A DNA stretch of 64,000 bases from Chryseobacterium pennae (GTDB lineage: Bacteria; Bacteroidota; Bacteroidia; Flavobacteriales; Weeksellaceae), in the NCBI RefSeq assembly GCF_003385515.1, contig NZ_QNVT01000027.1, positions 1 to 64,000 on the forward strand, in the 5' to 3' direction. This document shows positions 51,195 to 59,766 of this stretch, piece after piece. Numbering within the stretch: the stretch's first letter is position 1; each line of letters starts with the position of its first letter. The notes beneath the pieces were generated by a model, which did no database searches, had not been told where the DNA came from, and saw nothing but the letters and a program-made list of their open reading frames with translations. Both the position numbers and the translations under genes were made by a program.

Positions 51195-51497
51195 GATCGA
51201 AATGCTATATCGATACAATATTGAAGGTGGGCAGTATTCTGGAAATGGAGCCCTTCTTGGCCACCAGCCTCCTGATTACTACTTCAAAGCGGTTACAGAT
51301 TGGTTTAAGGCTTTTTAAACAGATACATTTAATGAAATAATTTAGTATTGATATGTTAACATTCACTTGTTGAATAATGATGGGCTTAATTTTTTAAGTC
51401 CATCTTTTGTTTTATGGTGAATATTATCAGGCTTTATCAGCAATGGTAAGTTTATTTACGTAATTTTATTCATCTATTTCAAACTCAAATTATTCTT
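51195..51497. other. Intergenic region with a short gene remnant
   Basis: About 300 bases between the protease and the acetyltransferase genes. Aside from the 38-codon frame described separately at 51202-51318, I see only AT-rich sequence and no strong hairpin. Confidence 0.45.
51202..51318 (+). pseudogene. 38-codon frame, probable 3' remnant of a lost gene
   Basis: Begins at an ATG 7 bases after the protease stop and ends in TAA. The product MLYRYNIEGGQYSGNG... ending in PPDYYFKAVTDWFKAF has Tyr, Trp, Pro and Asp in ordinary proportions and looks like the C-terminal end of a folded enzyme, not random AT-rich sequence. No family recognised. It could alternatively be a small translated peptide. 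Confidence 0.35.
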
Positions 51498-51998
51498 ATG
51501 TACTATAAAAACGACACCATCATTATTCGGGAATTCACTCCGCAGGAACTTCATTTATTTTTAGATCTATTTACAAGCGAAAATGTAACCCGTTATCTGC
51601 CTTATAAATCTCCCGAAGAATTTAAAGAAATGTTTGAAAAAGCTTTATCAGATTATGAAGAAGGACCATTTAGCAGATGGGGAATATTTAATGCTCAGAA
51701 TGATGATTTTGTTGGAATGTGTCTCGCCAGAACTTTCCATCATAATTCCAACCAGATAGAAATCGGGTATATACTTGGCGAAAACTACTGGGGAAAAGGA
51801 ATCGGAACTCAAATATCTAAGGCATTGGTCAGCCATTGTCTTTCAACCGACGAAAAGAAAGATATTGTTGCCGTAACAGATCTTGATAATATTGGTTCAC
51901 AAAAAGTATTAATCAAAACTGGGTTTAACAGAATTGAAAATCTGGTAGAAGAAAACCGGGAACTGGCTTATTTTTTATATTCAAAAGGAGAAGGATAG
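51498..51998 (+). CDS. GNAT-family N-acetyltransferase (RimJ/RimL-like)
   Basis: A 166-residue acetyl-CoA-dependent acetyltransferase. RimL-type opening (TIIIREFTPQELHLF), strand IEIGYILGENYWGKGIGTQ with the acetyl-CoA-binding Gly loop (WGKGIGT), and NIGSQKVLIKTGF near the C-terminus. The acceptor could be a ribosomal protein N-terminus, another amine or a small molecule. Single gene closed by a strong terminator. Confidence 0.9.
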   Translation: MYYKNDTIIIREFTPQELHLFLDLFTSENVTRYLPYKSPEEFKEMFEKALSDYEEGPFSRWGIFNAQNDDFVGMCLARTFHHNSNQIEIGYILGENYWGKGIGTQISKALVSHCLSTDEKKDIVAVTDLDNIGSQKVLIKTGFNRIENLVEENRELAYFLYSKGEG

Positions 51999-52005
51999 GC
52001 TAATA

Positions 52006-52048
52006 AAGCATGCTGAGAGTAAACATTTTTTGTCCTCTCAGCATGCTT
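52006..52048. terminator. Bidirectional terminator
   Basis: AAGCATGCTGAGAG (52006-52019), 15-base loop holding a T run, and the perfect complement at 52035-52048: a 14-bp stem between convergent genes (acetyltransferase and DoxX). Confidence 0.8.
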
Positions 52049-52063
52049 AAATATTTAGTAATA

Positions 52064-52450
52064 CTATTTTCTATCCACACAAAGATAATTGTCATCCGTT
52101 CTGGAAATCAGGATATAAAACAATCCGGCGTAGATCATTTGAATTCCCATAGCTTCCCAATTTTCAACCGTACTACTGCCGAATAGCAGTAAAATGATCA
52201 GTGAAGCTCCTGCCATTACAGCAATCCTCGTTTTAAAACCTAAGATAAGAAGCAATCCGATGCTAAACTCCAAAAACGGAAGAGCTGTACTGAATGTTTG
52301 TACAAATAACTGAGGAAGCCAGCTTTTTTCAAAACCTTTTGCCATGCCGTCAGCAAAATCCTGAAGCTTGGTCAATCTCACCAATCCATGTCCTAGAAAA
52401 TTGATTCCCATCGATAACCGAAGGAAAAGATAAGCGGTATTTTTATTCAT
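52064..52450 (-). CDS. DoxX-family membrane protein (second)
   Basis: A 128-residue inner-membrane protein with four helices (about 5-22, 50-70, 76-95, 100-116). Typical DoxX traits: LRLSMGINFLGHGLVRLTKL, FEKSWLPQLF, LPFLEFSIGLLLILGFKTRIA. Function unknown; it lies 21 bases below the polysaccharide-deacetylase gene's end, on the same strand (the two are separated by 43 bases), so co-transcription is likely. Confidence 0.85.
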   Translation of the reverse strand: MNKNTAYLFLRLSMGINFLGHGLVRLTKLQDFADGMAKGFEKSWLPQLFVQTFSTALPFLEFSIGLLLILGFKTRIAVMAGASLIILLLFGSSTVENWEAMGIQMIYAGLFYILISRTDDNYLCVDRK

Positions 52451-52493
52451 AAAAGTATGTTTAAATTATTATTTCAACCTGATAAACAGTTTG

Positions 52494-53471
52494 TTAATTA
52501 TTGAATTTCGCTTCACTATTATCAACCGGAGTATCCGGATCGTTCATTACCATTTTAGCGATATCATCTTTTCTCATAAAGACCACACCCTGTTTTTCTT
52601 TAGTGTATTTAATAAATTCTTCCATAGCATGCATCATTGCAGGAGTTCCGCCAATTCTGTCATGGAAACTGATACTCATCATTCTTCTTTTGGTTCCTCC
52701 TTCCTCATACAGTCTGTCAAATTCAAATGTAAGCTGAGCAAGAAACTGATCCGGACTCCAGTGTTTTCCTTCTATATTCACAATATCATTGTTACGAAGC
52801 GTATAAGGAATGACTACAAAGTTTTTCCCTTTCACCTTGGTAATAAAAGGCTCATCATGGCTCAGATCATCAATATGATAAAGAAATCCAAGCTCTTGCA
52901 ATACTTTCAGAGTATTTGGGCTTCTTCTCAGCCAGTTGCAATTGTAACCTACAGCTTTTTGACCTGTAATTTTCGCAACTGCATCTACACCTTGCTTTAC
53001 AAACTGTAATTCTTCATCATAACTTTTATTCCACTGATTATCCCAGGAAATTCCGTGAGCAGCAATCTCATGTCCGCCTTCTGCAATCGCTTTTGCTATT
53101 TCAGGATATTTCTCCGCAGCCGTTCCCACAACATGGGAAGTTACTTTGATATCATATTTTTTCCATAGATCCAGCATGCGGTAAATTCCTTCATTTCCTC
53201 CATAACGATACCAGCTTTCTGCAGGAAGATCCGGCTGACCTTTGGGAAGTGGAGTATTACTGAAAGGACTTTCTGCTCCTTCAGGCTGACCACCCGTTTC
53301 AAACTGCATGGATACGGAAATCACCAGTTGCGCTCCATTAGGCCAGTGTTTCTTTGCAATAAGTTTTTTTTTTTCGTGATTTCCTTTTCCATCACGGTCA
53401 TTTGCCTTAAAACCGGGTACTAAAAATACTGTTGCGACAAGTACTACTATTGATTGTCTTATATATTTCAT
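52494..53471 (-). CDS. Exported polysaccharide-deacetylase-fold hydrolase
   Basis: A 325-residue protein of the NodB/PuuE superfamily. Start taken at 53471 (MKYIRQSIVVLVATVFL), which gives a proper signal peptide; the open frame continues 28 codons upstream through the promoter region. NodB features: KYDIKVTSHVVG, the metal His region GGHEIAAHGISWDNQW, and FHDRIGGTP near the C-terminus. The layout resembles allantoinase PuuE and peptidoglycan deacetylase-like enzymes; the substrate is unknown. It is divergent from an AraC regulator 90 bases away and probably controlled by it. Confidence 0.85.
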   Translation of the reverse strand: MKYIRQSIVVLVATVFLVPGFKANDRDGKGNHEKKKLIAKKHWPNGAQLVISVSMQFETGGQPEGAESPFSNTPLPKGQPDLPAESWYRYGGNEGIYRMLDLWKKYDIKVTSHVVGTAAEKYPEIAKAIAEGGHEIAAHGISWDNQWNKSYDEELQFVKQGVDAVAKITGQKAVGYNCNWLRRSPNTLKVLQELGFLYHIDDLSHDEPFITKVKGKNFVVIPYTLRNNDIVNIEGKHWSPDQFLAQLTFEFDRLYEEGGTKRRMMSISFHDRIGGTPAMMHAMEEFIKYTKEKQGVVFMRKDDIAKMVMNDPDTPVDNSEAKFNN

Positions 53472-53536
53472 TTTGCATGTATTTACACTGCAAAATTGCC
53501 TATTAATCCATTCTTTATTATTGTAAAAATTAATCT

Positions 53537-53544
53537 TAAATTTG
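53537..53544 (+). promoter_or_regulatory. Bacteroidota -7 promoter box for AraC gene
   Basis: TAAATTTG is an exact TAnnTTTG element 16 bases before the AraC-type regulator ATG. CAATTTTG on the minus strand near 53490-53497 is a one-mismatch counterpart for the divergent deacetylase. Confidence 0.55.
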
Positions 53545-53560
53545 TAAAAATCCATTATTC

Positions 53561-54418
53561 ATGAAAAGAATTGTCAACTTCAATTCCTTTAACATTTTCA
53601 GAATCGAAAAAGAAATCTGGGATATTGAATACCATAATCATAACTTCTATGAGTTGATTATTATTGAGAGTGGAAAAGGCTCTCATCATCTCAACGGGGT
53701 TACCTTCCCATATCAAAAAGGAGATATTTTTCTTCTCAGACCCAGTGATGCGCATGAATTTGCCATTCAGAATAAAACAAGGTTCATCTATATAAAATTT
53801 ACTGAAGAGTATATTTGGGAAAACCTCCTGATGAATAAGAAAAATGAGCTTAAAAAAATTATCCAGCTCCTGATGGAAGACCGGTCTTTTGTATATGAAT
53901 CCTTCATTAAAAATAAGACAGACAGGGAACATCTTCTTCAGCTTTCCCGGATTCTTCTGCATGAATTCAGCCATAAAAGTTTATATCATAGAGAAGTTAC
54001 AGCAGATCTCTTTTCAGGAATTTTCACTATTCTGATAAGAAACACAATGGGTAACATTACCAATCAAAAATGGGTTTCCAAAAACCTAAACAGAATCGAC
54101 AGGATATTATACTACATCAATGTCAATTTTCTGGATGCGGATAAAATGAAAATAGAAAACCTGGCCAAAGAATTTCTGTTTTCCCCTAATTATATCAGTA
54201 TCTATATCAAAAAACAGACTGGTTTTTCCATCCAGCAGCATATTATTCAGTATAAAATAAAAACTGCTGAAAAACTCTTGCATCAAAGTAATTATAACAT
54301 CAATGAAATTGCGGATAAGCTTGGTTTTAACGACCTTAGCCATTTCAATAAAATATTTAAAAACTATAAAAATATGTCTCCGTCTGCCTTTAAAAAAGGG
54401 AATAAAGCCGGATTATAA
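53561..54418 (+). CDS. AraC-family regulator
   Basis: A 285-residue regulator. N-terminal cupin (YHNHNFYELIIIESGKGSHHL, YQKGDIFLLRPSDAHEF), a helical linker, then the C-terminal pair of helix-turn-helix units (about 185-282): MKIENLAKEFLFSPNYISIYI and INEIADKLGFNDLSHFNKIFK, ending MSPSAFKKG. Divergent from the polysaccharide-deacetylase-fold gene, its likely target; the ligand may be a sugar. Confidence 0.9.
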   Translation: MKRIVNFNSFNIFRIEKEIWDIEYHNHNFYELIIIESGKGSHHLNGVTFPYQKGDIFLLRPSDAHEFAIQNKTRFIYIKFTEEYIWENLLMNKKNELKKIIQLLMEDRSFVYESFIKNKTDREHLLQLSRILLHEFSHKSLYHREVTADLFSGIFTILIRNTMGNITNQKWVSKNLNRIDRILYYINVNFLDADKMKIENLAKEFLFSPNYISIYIKKQTGFSIQQHIIQYKIKTAEKLLHQSNYNINEIADKLGFNDLSHFNKIFKNYKNMSPSAFKKGNKAGL

Positions 54419-54510
54419 TTCCTATTGATATTCAATTCTGAAAATGAAAATATTTCCGGAATTACTAAACATTTCGATAATCAGATAATTTGTTATAACT
54501 TGCGTAGATT

Positions 54511-54927
54511 ATGATGTCCAAACGTTGCAAATACGCACTGAAAGCAATGGTCAGATTAGCAAGAAATTACAATCAAGGCTATCTGCCCACTTCTATTATT
54601 GCACAGGATGAGAACATTCCCAAAAAATTTCTGGAACAGATCCTTCTTGAACTTAAAAGAGCCAAACTTGTGAACAGCAAGCAAGGGAAAGTAGGAGGAT
54701 ACTACCTGCTAAAATCTCCTGATGATGTATCTTTAGCGGATATCTACCGTATTTTTGACGGACCTATTGCTTTGACGCCTTGTGTATCTTTAAACTTCTA
54801 CGAAGCATGTGATGATTGTGTAGATGAAGCAGAATGTTACCTTAGAAATGAATTAATCATCGTTCGTGAAAAAACCAGAAATAGCATGATGGAGGCCACT
54901 CTGACCAAGTTTATCAATAAAAAATAA
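54511..54927 (+). CDS. Rrf2-family regulator, probable controller of sulfur assimilation
   Basis: A 138-residue Rrf2/CymR-type winged-helix protein. Helix-turn-helix and wing: KYALKAMVRLARN, PTSIIAQDENIPKKFLEQIL, KVGGYYLLKSP. Four cysteines lie in the region where IscR binds Fe-S (CVSLNFYEACDDCVDEAEC), spaced as C-x8-C-x2-C-x5-C. A second ATG follows at once (54514), so either may be the start. Position directly before cysH and the whole sulfate-reduction operon suggests it is the local cysteine or Fe-S sensor, like CymR; that is inference. Confidence 0.88.
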   Translation: MMSKRCKYALKAMVRLARNYNQGYLPTSIIAQDENIPKKFLEQILLELKRAKLVNSKQGKVGGYYLLKSPDDVSLADIYRIFDGPIALTPCVSLNFYEACDDCVDEAECYLRNELIIVREKTRNSMMEATLTKFINKK

Positions 54928-54952
54928 TTTTTTTTCATTTAAATTCTACTAT

Positions 54953-54986
54953 TTTGATAGGAGTTATAGAATTTTATATATATTTG
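54953..54986 (+). promoter_or_regulatory. Complete Bacteroidota promoter for the cys operon
   Basis: TTTG at 54953-54956, 22-base spacer, TATATTTG at 54979-54986: a match to TTTG-N17-23-TAnnTTTG. Transcription should begin near 54992, so the TTG-initiated longer cysH frame is excluded. Confidence 0.75.
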
Positions 54987-55001
54987 CATCAACAAATTGG
55001 A

Positions 55002-55721
55002 ATGGAAATGGAAAACAGTCTGAAAAATAAATTTGAAAAATTGAAGGAAGAAGCCTTAGGGCAGTCTGCCCAGCAGGATCTTTTACAATTGCTGACAGAA
55101 AGATTTCCTGATGGAGTAGTATTTTCAACCAGCTTTAGCTATGAAGATCAAGTGATCACTCATTTTGTAAAGAATCTGAATGTTGATATTTTCACATTAG
55201 ATACAGGAAGACTTTTTGAACAAACTTATGAAACATGGGCTTCTACAAAAGCTTTCTTCAAAAAAGATATTAAAGCCTATTATCCCGACACTGAAGAACT
55301 GACAAAATTTGTATCCGAAAACGGTCCCAATTCATTTTACCGATCTGTTGACCAGAGAAAAGCATGCTGTACCATCAGAAAAGTACATCCTCTGAAGTCA
55401 GCACTGAAAGGCTATCAAGTATGGGTTACTGGTTTAAGATCTGAACATTCCCCAAACAGACAGAATATGCCAGCCTTAGAATGGGACGAAGATAACCAGA
55501 TCATTAAGTTTCATCCGCTTCTTCACTGGAGTACAGATCAGGTGACAGATTATGTGAAAAACCACCATCTACCTTACAATTATCTTCATAAAAAAGGATT
55601 TGTAAGCATCGGATGTGAGCCTTGTACAAGAGCTATTCAGGAAGGAGAAGATTTCAGAGCAGGCCGCTGGTGGTGGGAAGATGCCAACAAAAAGGAATGC
55701 GGTCTACATATTCATCAATAA
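55002..55721 (+). CDS. cysH: Adenylyl-sulfate (APS) reductase, thioredoxin-dependent
   Basis: A 239-residue reductase turning activated sulfate into sulfite. Start ATG at 55002 (a second ATG is at 55008); the frame opens earlier with TTG but that lies in the promoter. The PAPS-reductase fold shows FSTSFSYEDQ (P-loop-like) and FTLDTGRL. The catalytic Cys is in KECGLHIHQ (C233). C122-C123 (KACCTIRK) and C205/C208 (GCEPCTRA) are the [4Fe-4S] ligands that mark the APS-using subtype and are absent in PAPS reductases. That agrees with no APS kinase being seen in the operon. First of nine genes in one run. Confidence 0.93.
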   Translation: MEMENSLKNKFEKLKEEALGQSAQQDLLQLLTERFPDGVVFSTSFSYEDQVITHFVKNLNVDIFTLDTGRLFEQTYETWASTKAFFKKDIKAYYPDTEELTKFVSENGPNSFYRSVDQRKACCTIRKVHPLKSALKGYQVWVTGLRSEHSPNRQNMPALEWDEDNQIIKFHPLLHWSTDQVTDYVKNHHLPYNYLHKKGFVSIGCEPCTRAIQEGEDFRAGRWWWEDANKKECGLHIHQ

Positions 55722-55732
55722 AAAAGAAAAAC

Positions 55733-56641
55733 ATGCCAACATATCATTTAGATTACCTGGATCAGCTGGAAGCTGAATCTATTTACATTTTAAGGGAAGT
55801 CGCAGGACAGTTTGAACGCCCGGCACTTTTATTCAGCGGTGGAAAAGACAGTATTGTGCTTGCTCATTTAGCATCAAAAGCATTCCGTTATGGAAAAATA
55901 CCATTCAAGTTTGTTCATGTTGATACCGGACACAACTTTCAGGAAGTATTAAACTTTAGAGATCAGCTTGTTAATCAATTAGAAGTTGATTTAGTGGTGC
56001 GTAAAGTGGAAGATACCATCAAAAAGAAAGGTTTAACAGAGCCTAAAGGAAAATTCCCTAGCAGAAACTGGCTGCAGACCTTTACTTTATTGGATACCAT
56101 TGAAGAATTTGAATTTGATGCCTGTATCGGAGGGGCCCGCAGAGATGAAGAAAAAGCCCGTGCCAAGGAAAGAATATTCTCGGTTCGTGATGAATTCGGA
56201 CAGTGGGACCCAAAATTACAGCGTCCTGAATTATGGAGCATCTTCAACGGAAAAATTCATAAAGGAGAAAATGTAAGAGTATTCCCGATCAGCAACTGGA
56301 CAGAGCTTGACATCTGGAATTATATCCGAAGAGAAAAAATTGAACTTCCTTCCATTTACTTTTCGCATGACAGAGAAGTAGTAGATCTTAATGGACAATG
56401 GATTGCCAACTCCCATCACGCTTCTTTAGATACAGATGATGTAATCACCACAAAAAAGATAAGATACCGTACCGTAGGAGACATGACTTGTACTGCAGCA
56501 GTAGAATCTAAAGCAAAAACCATAGATGCTGTGATTGAAGAAATTGTCGCCACAAGAATCTCTGAACGTGGTGAAACCAGAATTGATGACCGTGTGACAG
56601 AAGCAGCAATGGAAGACCGTAAAAAAGGAGGCTATTTTTAA
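55733..56641 (+). CDS. cysD: Sulfate adenylyltransferase, small subunit
   Basis: A 302-residue ATP-pyrophosphatase-fold subunit that, with CysN, makes APS from ATP and sulfate. Start ATG at 55733 after the cysH stop (11-base gap). Motifs: LLFSGGKDSIVLAHLA (SGGKDS PP-loop), KFVHVDTGHNFQEVLNFRD, CIGGARRDEEKARAKER, VFPISNWTELDIWNYI and the C-terminal DRVTEAAMEDRKKGGYF. Full length for CysD. Confidence 0.97.
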   Translation: MPTYHLDYLDQLEAESIYILREVAGQFERPALLFSGGKDSIVLAHLASKAFRYGKIPFKFVHVDTGHNFQEVLNFRDQLVNQLEVDLVVRKVEDTIKKKGLTEPKGKFPSRNWLQTFTLLDTIEEFEFDACIGGARRDEEKARAKERIFSVRDEFGQWDPKLQRPELWSIFNGKIHKGENVRVFPISNWTELDIWNYIRREKIELPSIYFSHDREVVDLNGQWIANSHHASLDTDDVITTKKIRYRTVGDMTCTAAVESKAKTIDAVIEEIVATRISERGETRIDDRVTEAAMEDRKKGGYF

Positions 56642-56662
56642 ATAAGTAATCAGCAATGAGTC

Positions 56663-56695
56663 ATAAGTAATCCCATTGACAACTTTTTTACTTAT
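56663..56695 (+). other. Hairpin in cysD-cysN gap
   Basis: ATAAGTAA (56663-56670) pairs with TTACTTAT (56688-56695) across a loop that carries a T run. Short relatives of the same words (AATAAGTAATCAGCAATGAG, CACCATTACTCATAA) surround it in the 85-base gap. It may adjust mRNA stability between the two genes. Confidence 0.35.
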
Positions 56696-56726
56696 ATCAC
56701 TCACCATTACTCATAAACAAAAACAG

Positions 56727-57965
56727 ATGGATATATTAAGATTTATAACAGCAGGAAGTGTAGATGACGGTAAAAGTACCCTTATCGGAAGACTGCTATA
56801 CGATAGTAAAAGTATTTTACAGGATCAATTAGAAGTACTGGAAAAACATTCTAAAAATAAAAATGATGACGGGGTAGACCTTGCTCTTCTTACAGACGGC
56901 TTACGTGCTGAAAGAGAGCAGGGGATAACCATCGATGTTGCATACAGATATTTTTCGACCTCAAAGAGAAAATTTATCATTGCTGATGCTCCCGGTCATG
57001 TACAATATACAAGGAATATGATTACCGGAGCTTCCAACTCTGATCTGATGGTGATTCTGATTGATGCCCGCCAGGGAATAATTGAACAGACAAGAAGACA
57101 TTCTATCATTGCTTCATTATTAAAACTGAAGAAAGTAGCTGTAGCCATTAATAAAATGGATATGGTAGATTATTCACAGGAAGTATTTGAAACCATCAAA
57201 GCAGATTATGCTAAAATTGCAGAAAGCCTTGGATTAAATGAGGTAAGCTATTTCCCGATTTCAGCATTGAAAGGTGATAACATTGTTTCAGAATCTACTC
57301 AAACAGATTGGTATCAGGGGCCTTCACTTTTAGAATATCTGGAACAGGTAACCCTGAATGAAGAATTAAATACCGGAAGCCGTTTTCAGGTTCAGTATGT
57401 CATTCGTCCTCAGACTGAGGAACTGCATGATTACAGAGGATATGCCGGGCAGATTTTAAGTGGAAAATTCAAGAAAGGAGATAAAATCCATATTCTTCCG
57501 GCTGGAATTACAACGGAAATTGCTAAGATTGAGATCAATGGAATTGAAAAAGAAGAAGCCTTTGAAGGACAACCCGCTGTCATTCATGTAACCGATGATG
57601 TGGACATCAGCAGAGGAGATATTTTTGCAACGGAAGAACAACTTCCAGTCGTTGAAAAAGACCTTGAAGTTTTGTTATGCTGGCTTGACCAGAAATCATT
57701 ACAACCCGGTAATAAATACCTGCTTCAGCAAAACAGTAAACTGGTGAGAGCGGTTGTCAAAGAGATTGATTATAAGATTGATGTGAATACCCTTACCCAG
57801 GAAAAAGCTGAAGGCGACATCAAACTGAATGAAGTGGTAAAAGTAACCATCCGAACGGCACAGCCTTTGGTCTATGATAGTTTTATCAATAACAAAAGAA
57901 CAGGTTCTGCAATTTTGGTAGATGAAACTTCTAATTCCACGGTTGCAGCCTGCATAATTCAATAA
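56727..57965 (+). CDS. cysN: Sulfate adenylyltransferase, GTPase subunit (no fused APS kinase)
   Basis: A 412-residue EF-Tu-like GTPase that powers APS formation with CysD. Start ATG at 56727 (MDILRFITAGSVDDGKST); the longer open frame reads through the intergenic gap. G1 GSVDDGKST, switch II DAPGHVQYTRNM, G4 NKMDMV and G5 SALKGDN are present. It ends after the third beta-barrel domain with no CysC (APS kinase) fusion, consistent with an APS reductase. It is followed after 4 bases by the serine acetyltransferase gene. Confidence 0.96.
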   Translation: MDILRFITAGSVDDGKSTLIGRLLYDSKSILQDQLEVLEKHSKNKNDDGVDLALLTDGLRAEREQGITIDVAYRYFSTSKRKFIIADAPGHVQYTRNMITGASNSDLMVILIDARQGIIEQTRRHSIIASLLKLKKVAVAINKMDMVDYSQEVFETIKADYAKIAESLGLNEVSYFPISALKGDNIVSESTQTDWYQGPSLLEYLEQVTLNEELNTGSRFQVQYVIRPQTEELHDYRGYAGQILSGKFKKGDKIHILPAGITTEIAKIEINGIEKEEAFEGQPAVIHVTDDVDISRGDIFATEEQLPVVEKDLEVLLCWLDQKSLQPGNKYLLQQNSKLVRAVVKEIDYKIDVNTLTQEKAEGDIKLNEVVKVTIRTAQPLVYDSFINNKRTGSAILVDETSNSTVAACIIQ

Positions 57966-57969
57966 GAAA

Positions 57970-58800
57970 ATGTCAGTTACCAATCATTTCATTGAAAGAA
58001 TTCATCAGAGCAAACAGAATAAAACCCATGGATTCTTTGACAGAACCAGAGTAAAGGTTTTTGTAACAGATCTGTATAAAGTATTGTTTCTTCCACAGCC
58101 AATCAATACTCCCGATCATCTGAAACAAGATTTTACAAAGCTGAGTGCACATCTTTTCATCCTGATTAATACAGTAACAAAAGATGAAGACCTTACCGAA
58201 GTACAGGTGAATGCTTTTTTTGAGGCCTTGCCACAAATCTATAATCACCTCGTTCAGGATGCGCAATCCATCCTGGAATTTGATCCGGCAGCAGATTCTT
58301 TAGAAGAAATTTATCTTGCCTATCCCGGATATTTTGCAACCTATGTATACAGGATTTCGCATCAGCTATGGAATCAGGAAATACCGGTTTTACCCCGTGT
58401 TATTTCAGAATATGCACACAGCAAAACAGGAATTGATATTCATCCAGGAGCAGTAATCGGAGAATATTTCTTCATCGATCACGGAACCGGAATTGTCATT
58501 GGAGAAACAACCACTATTGGCGATCATGTCAAAATATATCAGGGAGTAACCCTGGGAGCGTTGAATGTCTCCAAAGAAAAAGCCAACCAGAAAAGGCATC
58601 CCAATATTGAGGACCATGTCATTATTTATTCGGGAGCAACTATTTTGGGCGGAAATACAACCATAGGAAGAGATAGCATTATCGGAGGAAATGTATGGAT
58701 TACTCAAAATGTCCCACCCAATTCTCTGGTCTATAACAAAAGCGAAATAAGAATAAAGGATAACAACCCCTTACCGGAATCATTAACCTTTGTAATATAA
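57970..58800 (+). CDS. cysE: Serine O-acetyltransferase
   Basis: A 276-residue enzyme making O-acetylserine from serine and acetyl-CoA. Residues 1-140 form the helical SATase N-domain (longer version, as in EpsC); residues 150-255 form a left-handed beta helix with hexapeptide repeats (GIDIHPGAVIGEYFFIDHGT, VIGETTTIGDHVKIYQGVTLG) and the catalytic His in DHGTG. C-terminal tail is short. Overlap-like spacing (4 bases) with cysN and a 29-base gap to cysteine synthase place it in the same operon. Confidence 0.94.
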   Translation: MSVTNHFIERIHQSKQNKTHGFFDRTRVKVFVTDLYKVLFLPQPINTPDHLKQDFTKLSAHLFILINTVTKDEDLTEVQVNAFFEALPQIYNHLVQDAQSILEFDPAADSLEEIYLAYPGYFATYVYRISHQLWNQEIPVLPRVISEYAHSKTGIDIHPGAVIGEYFFIDHGTGIVIGETTTIGDHVKIYQGVTLGALNVSKEKANQKRHPNIEDHVIIYSGATILGGNTTIGRDSIIGGNVWITQNVPPNSLVYNKSEIRIKDNNPLPESLTFVI

Positions 58801-58829
58801 AAACAGAAAAAACAAAAAATTGTATTGAT

Positions 58830-59741
58830 ATGAAATTTCAGAACACACTAGAAACCATTGGAAATACACCAGTCGTAAAGATCAATAACTTATTCAATTC
58901 AGATCATGAAATCTGGATCAAACTAGAAAAAAGCAACCCCGGTGGAAGCATTAAAGACAGAATTGCTCTGGCAATGATTGAAGATGCAGAAACTAAAGGA
59001 TTATTGAATAAAGACAGCGTTATCATAGAGCCTACCAGTGGAAACACAGGAATAGGATTAGCATTGGTGGCTGCTGTAAAAGGATATAAACTGATTCTGG
59101 TAATGCCGGACAGTATGAGTATAGAACGCCGTAAGATTATGGAAGCCTATGGTGCTGAATTTGTGCTTACCCCAAGAGAAAAAGGAATGAAAGGGGCCAT
59201 CGAGAAAGCTAACGAATTAGCAGAAGAAACCCCAAATTCATGGATCCCTAGACAGTTTGATAATCCTGCCAACGTAAAAGTACATGTGGAAACTACGGCT
59301 CAGGAAATTTTAAAAGACTTCCCAGATGGTCTGGATTATGTAATTACAGGAGTAGGAACCGGCGGACATATCACAGGGATTGCTCAGGCATTAAAACAAC
59401 ATTATCCTAACCTTAAAGTCATTGCAGTAGAACCGGAATTATCTCCTGTACTAAGCGGTGGAAACCCTGCACCACATCCTTTACAAGGGTTGGGAGCCGG
59501 ATTTGTACCATCTATTCTGGATATTACTCTTTTAGACGGAGTTATTACAGTAGGTAAGGATGAAGCGTATGAATATGCCATTAATGCTGCTAAAAAAGAA
59601 GGGCTTTTTGTGGGAATTTCCACAGGAGCTGCCTTAGCTGCTATTGCAAAACAATTACCGGAAATACAAACTGGAGCTAAAATTCTTACCATCAATTACG
59701 ATACCGGAGAAAGGTATCTTTCCATTGAAGGACTTTTCTAA
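58830..59741 (+). CDS. cysK: Cysteine synthase (O-acetylserine sulfhydrylase)
   Basis: A 303-residue PLP enzyme forming cysteine from O-acetylserine and sulfide. Lys of the Schiff base in NPGGSIKDRIALAM (near 44), the substrate loop PTSGNTGIGLA, and the phosphate-binding GVGTGGHITG; STGAALAA lies near the C-terminus. It may be the CysM or CysK subtype: the length of 303 fits either. Directly follows cysE, its natural supplier and complex partner. Confidence 0.93.
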   Translation: MKFQNTLETIGNTPVVKINNLFNSDHEIWIKLEKSNPGGSIKDRIALAMIEDAETKGLLNKDSVIIEPTSGNTGIGLALVAAVKGYKLILVMPDSMSIERRKIMEAYGAEFVLTPREKGMKGAIEKANELAEETPNSWIPRQFDNPANVKVHVETTAQEILKDFPDGLDYVITGVGTGGHITGIAQALKQHYPNLKVIAVEPELSPVLSGGNPAPHPLQGLGAGFVPSILDITLLDGVITVGKDEAYEYAINAAKKEGLFVGISTGAALAAIAKQLPEIQTGAKILTINYDTGERYLSIEGLF

Positions 59742-59766
59742 AATCCTTTAACTAACACCGATTTCA

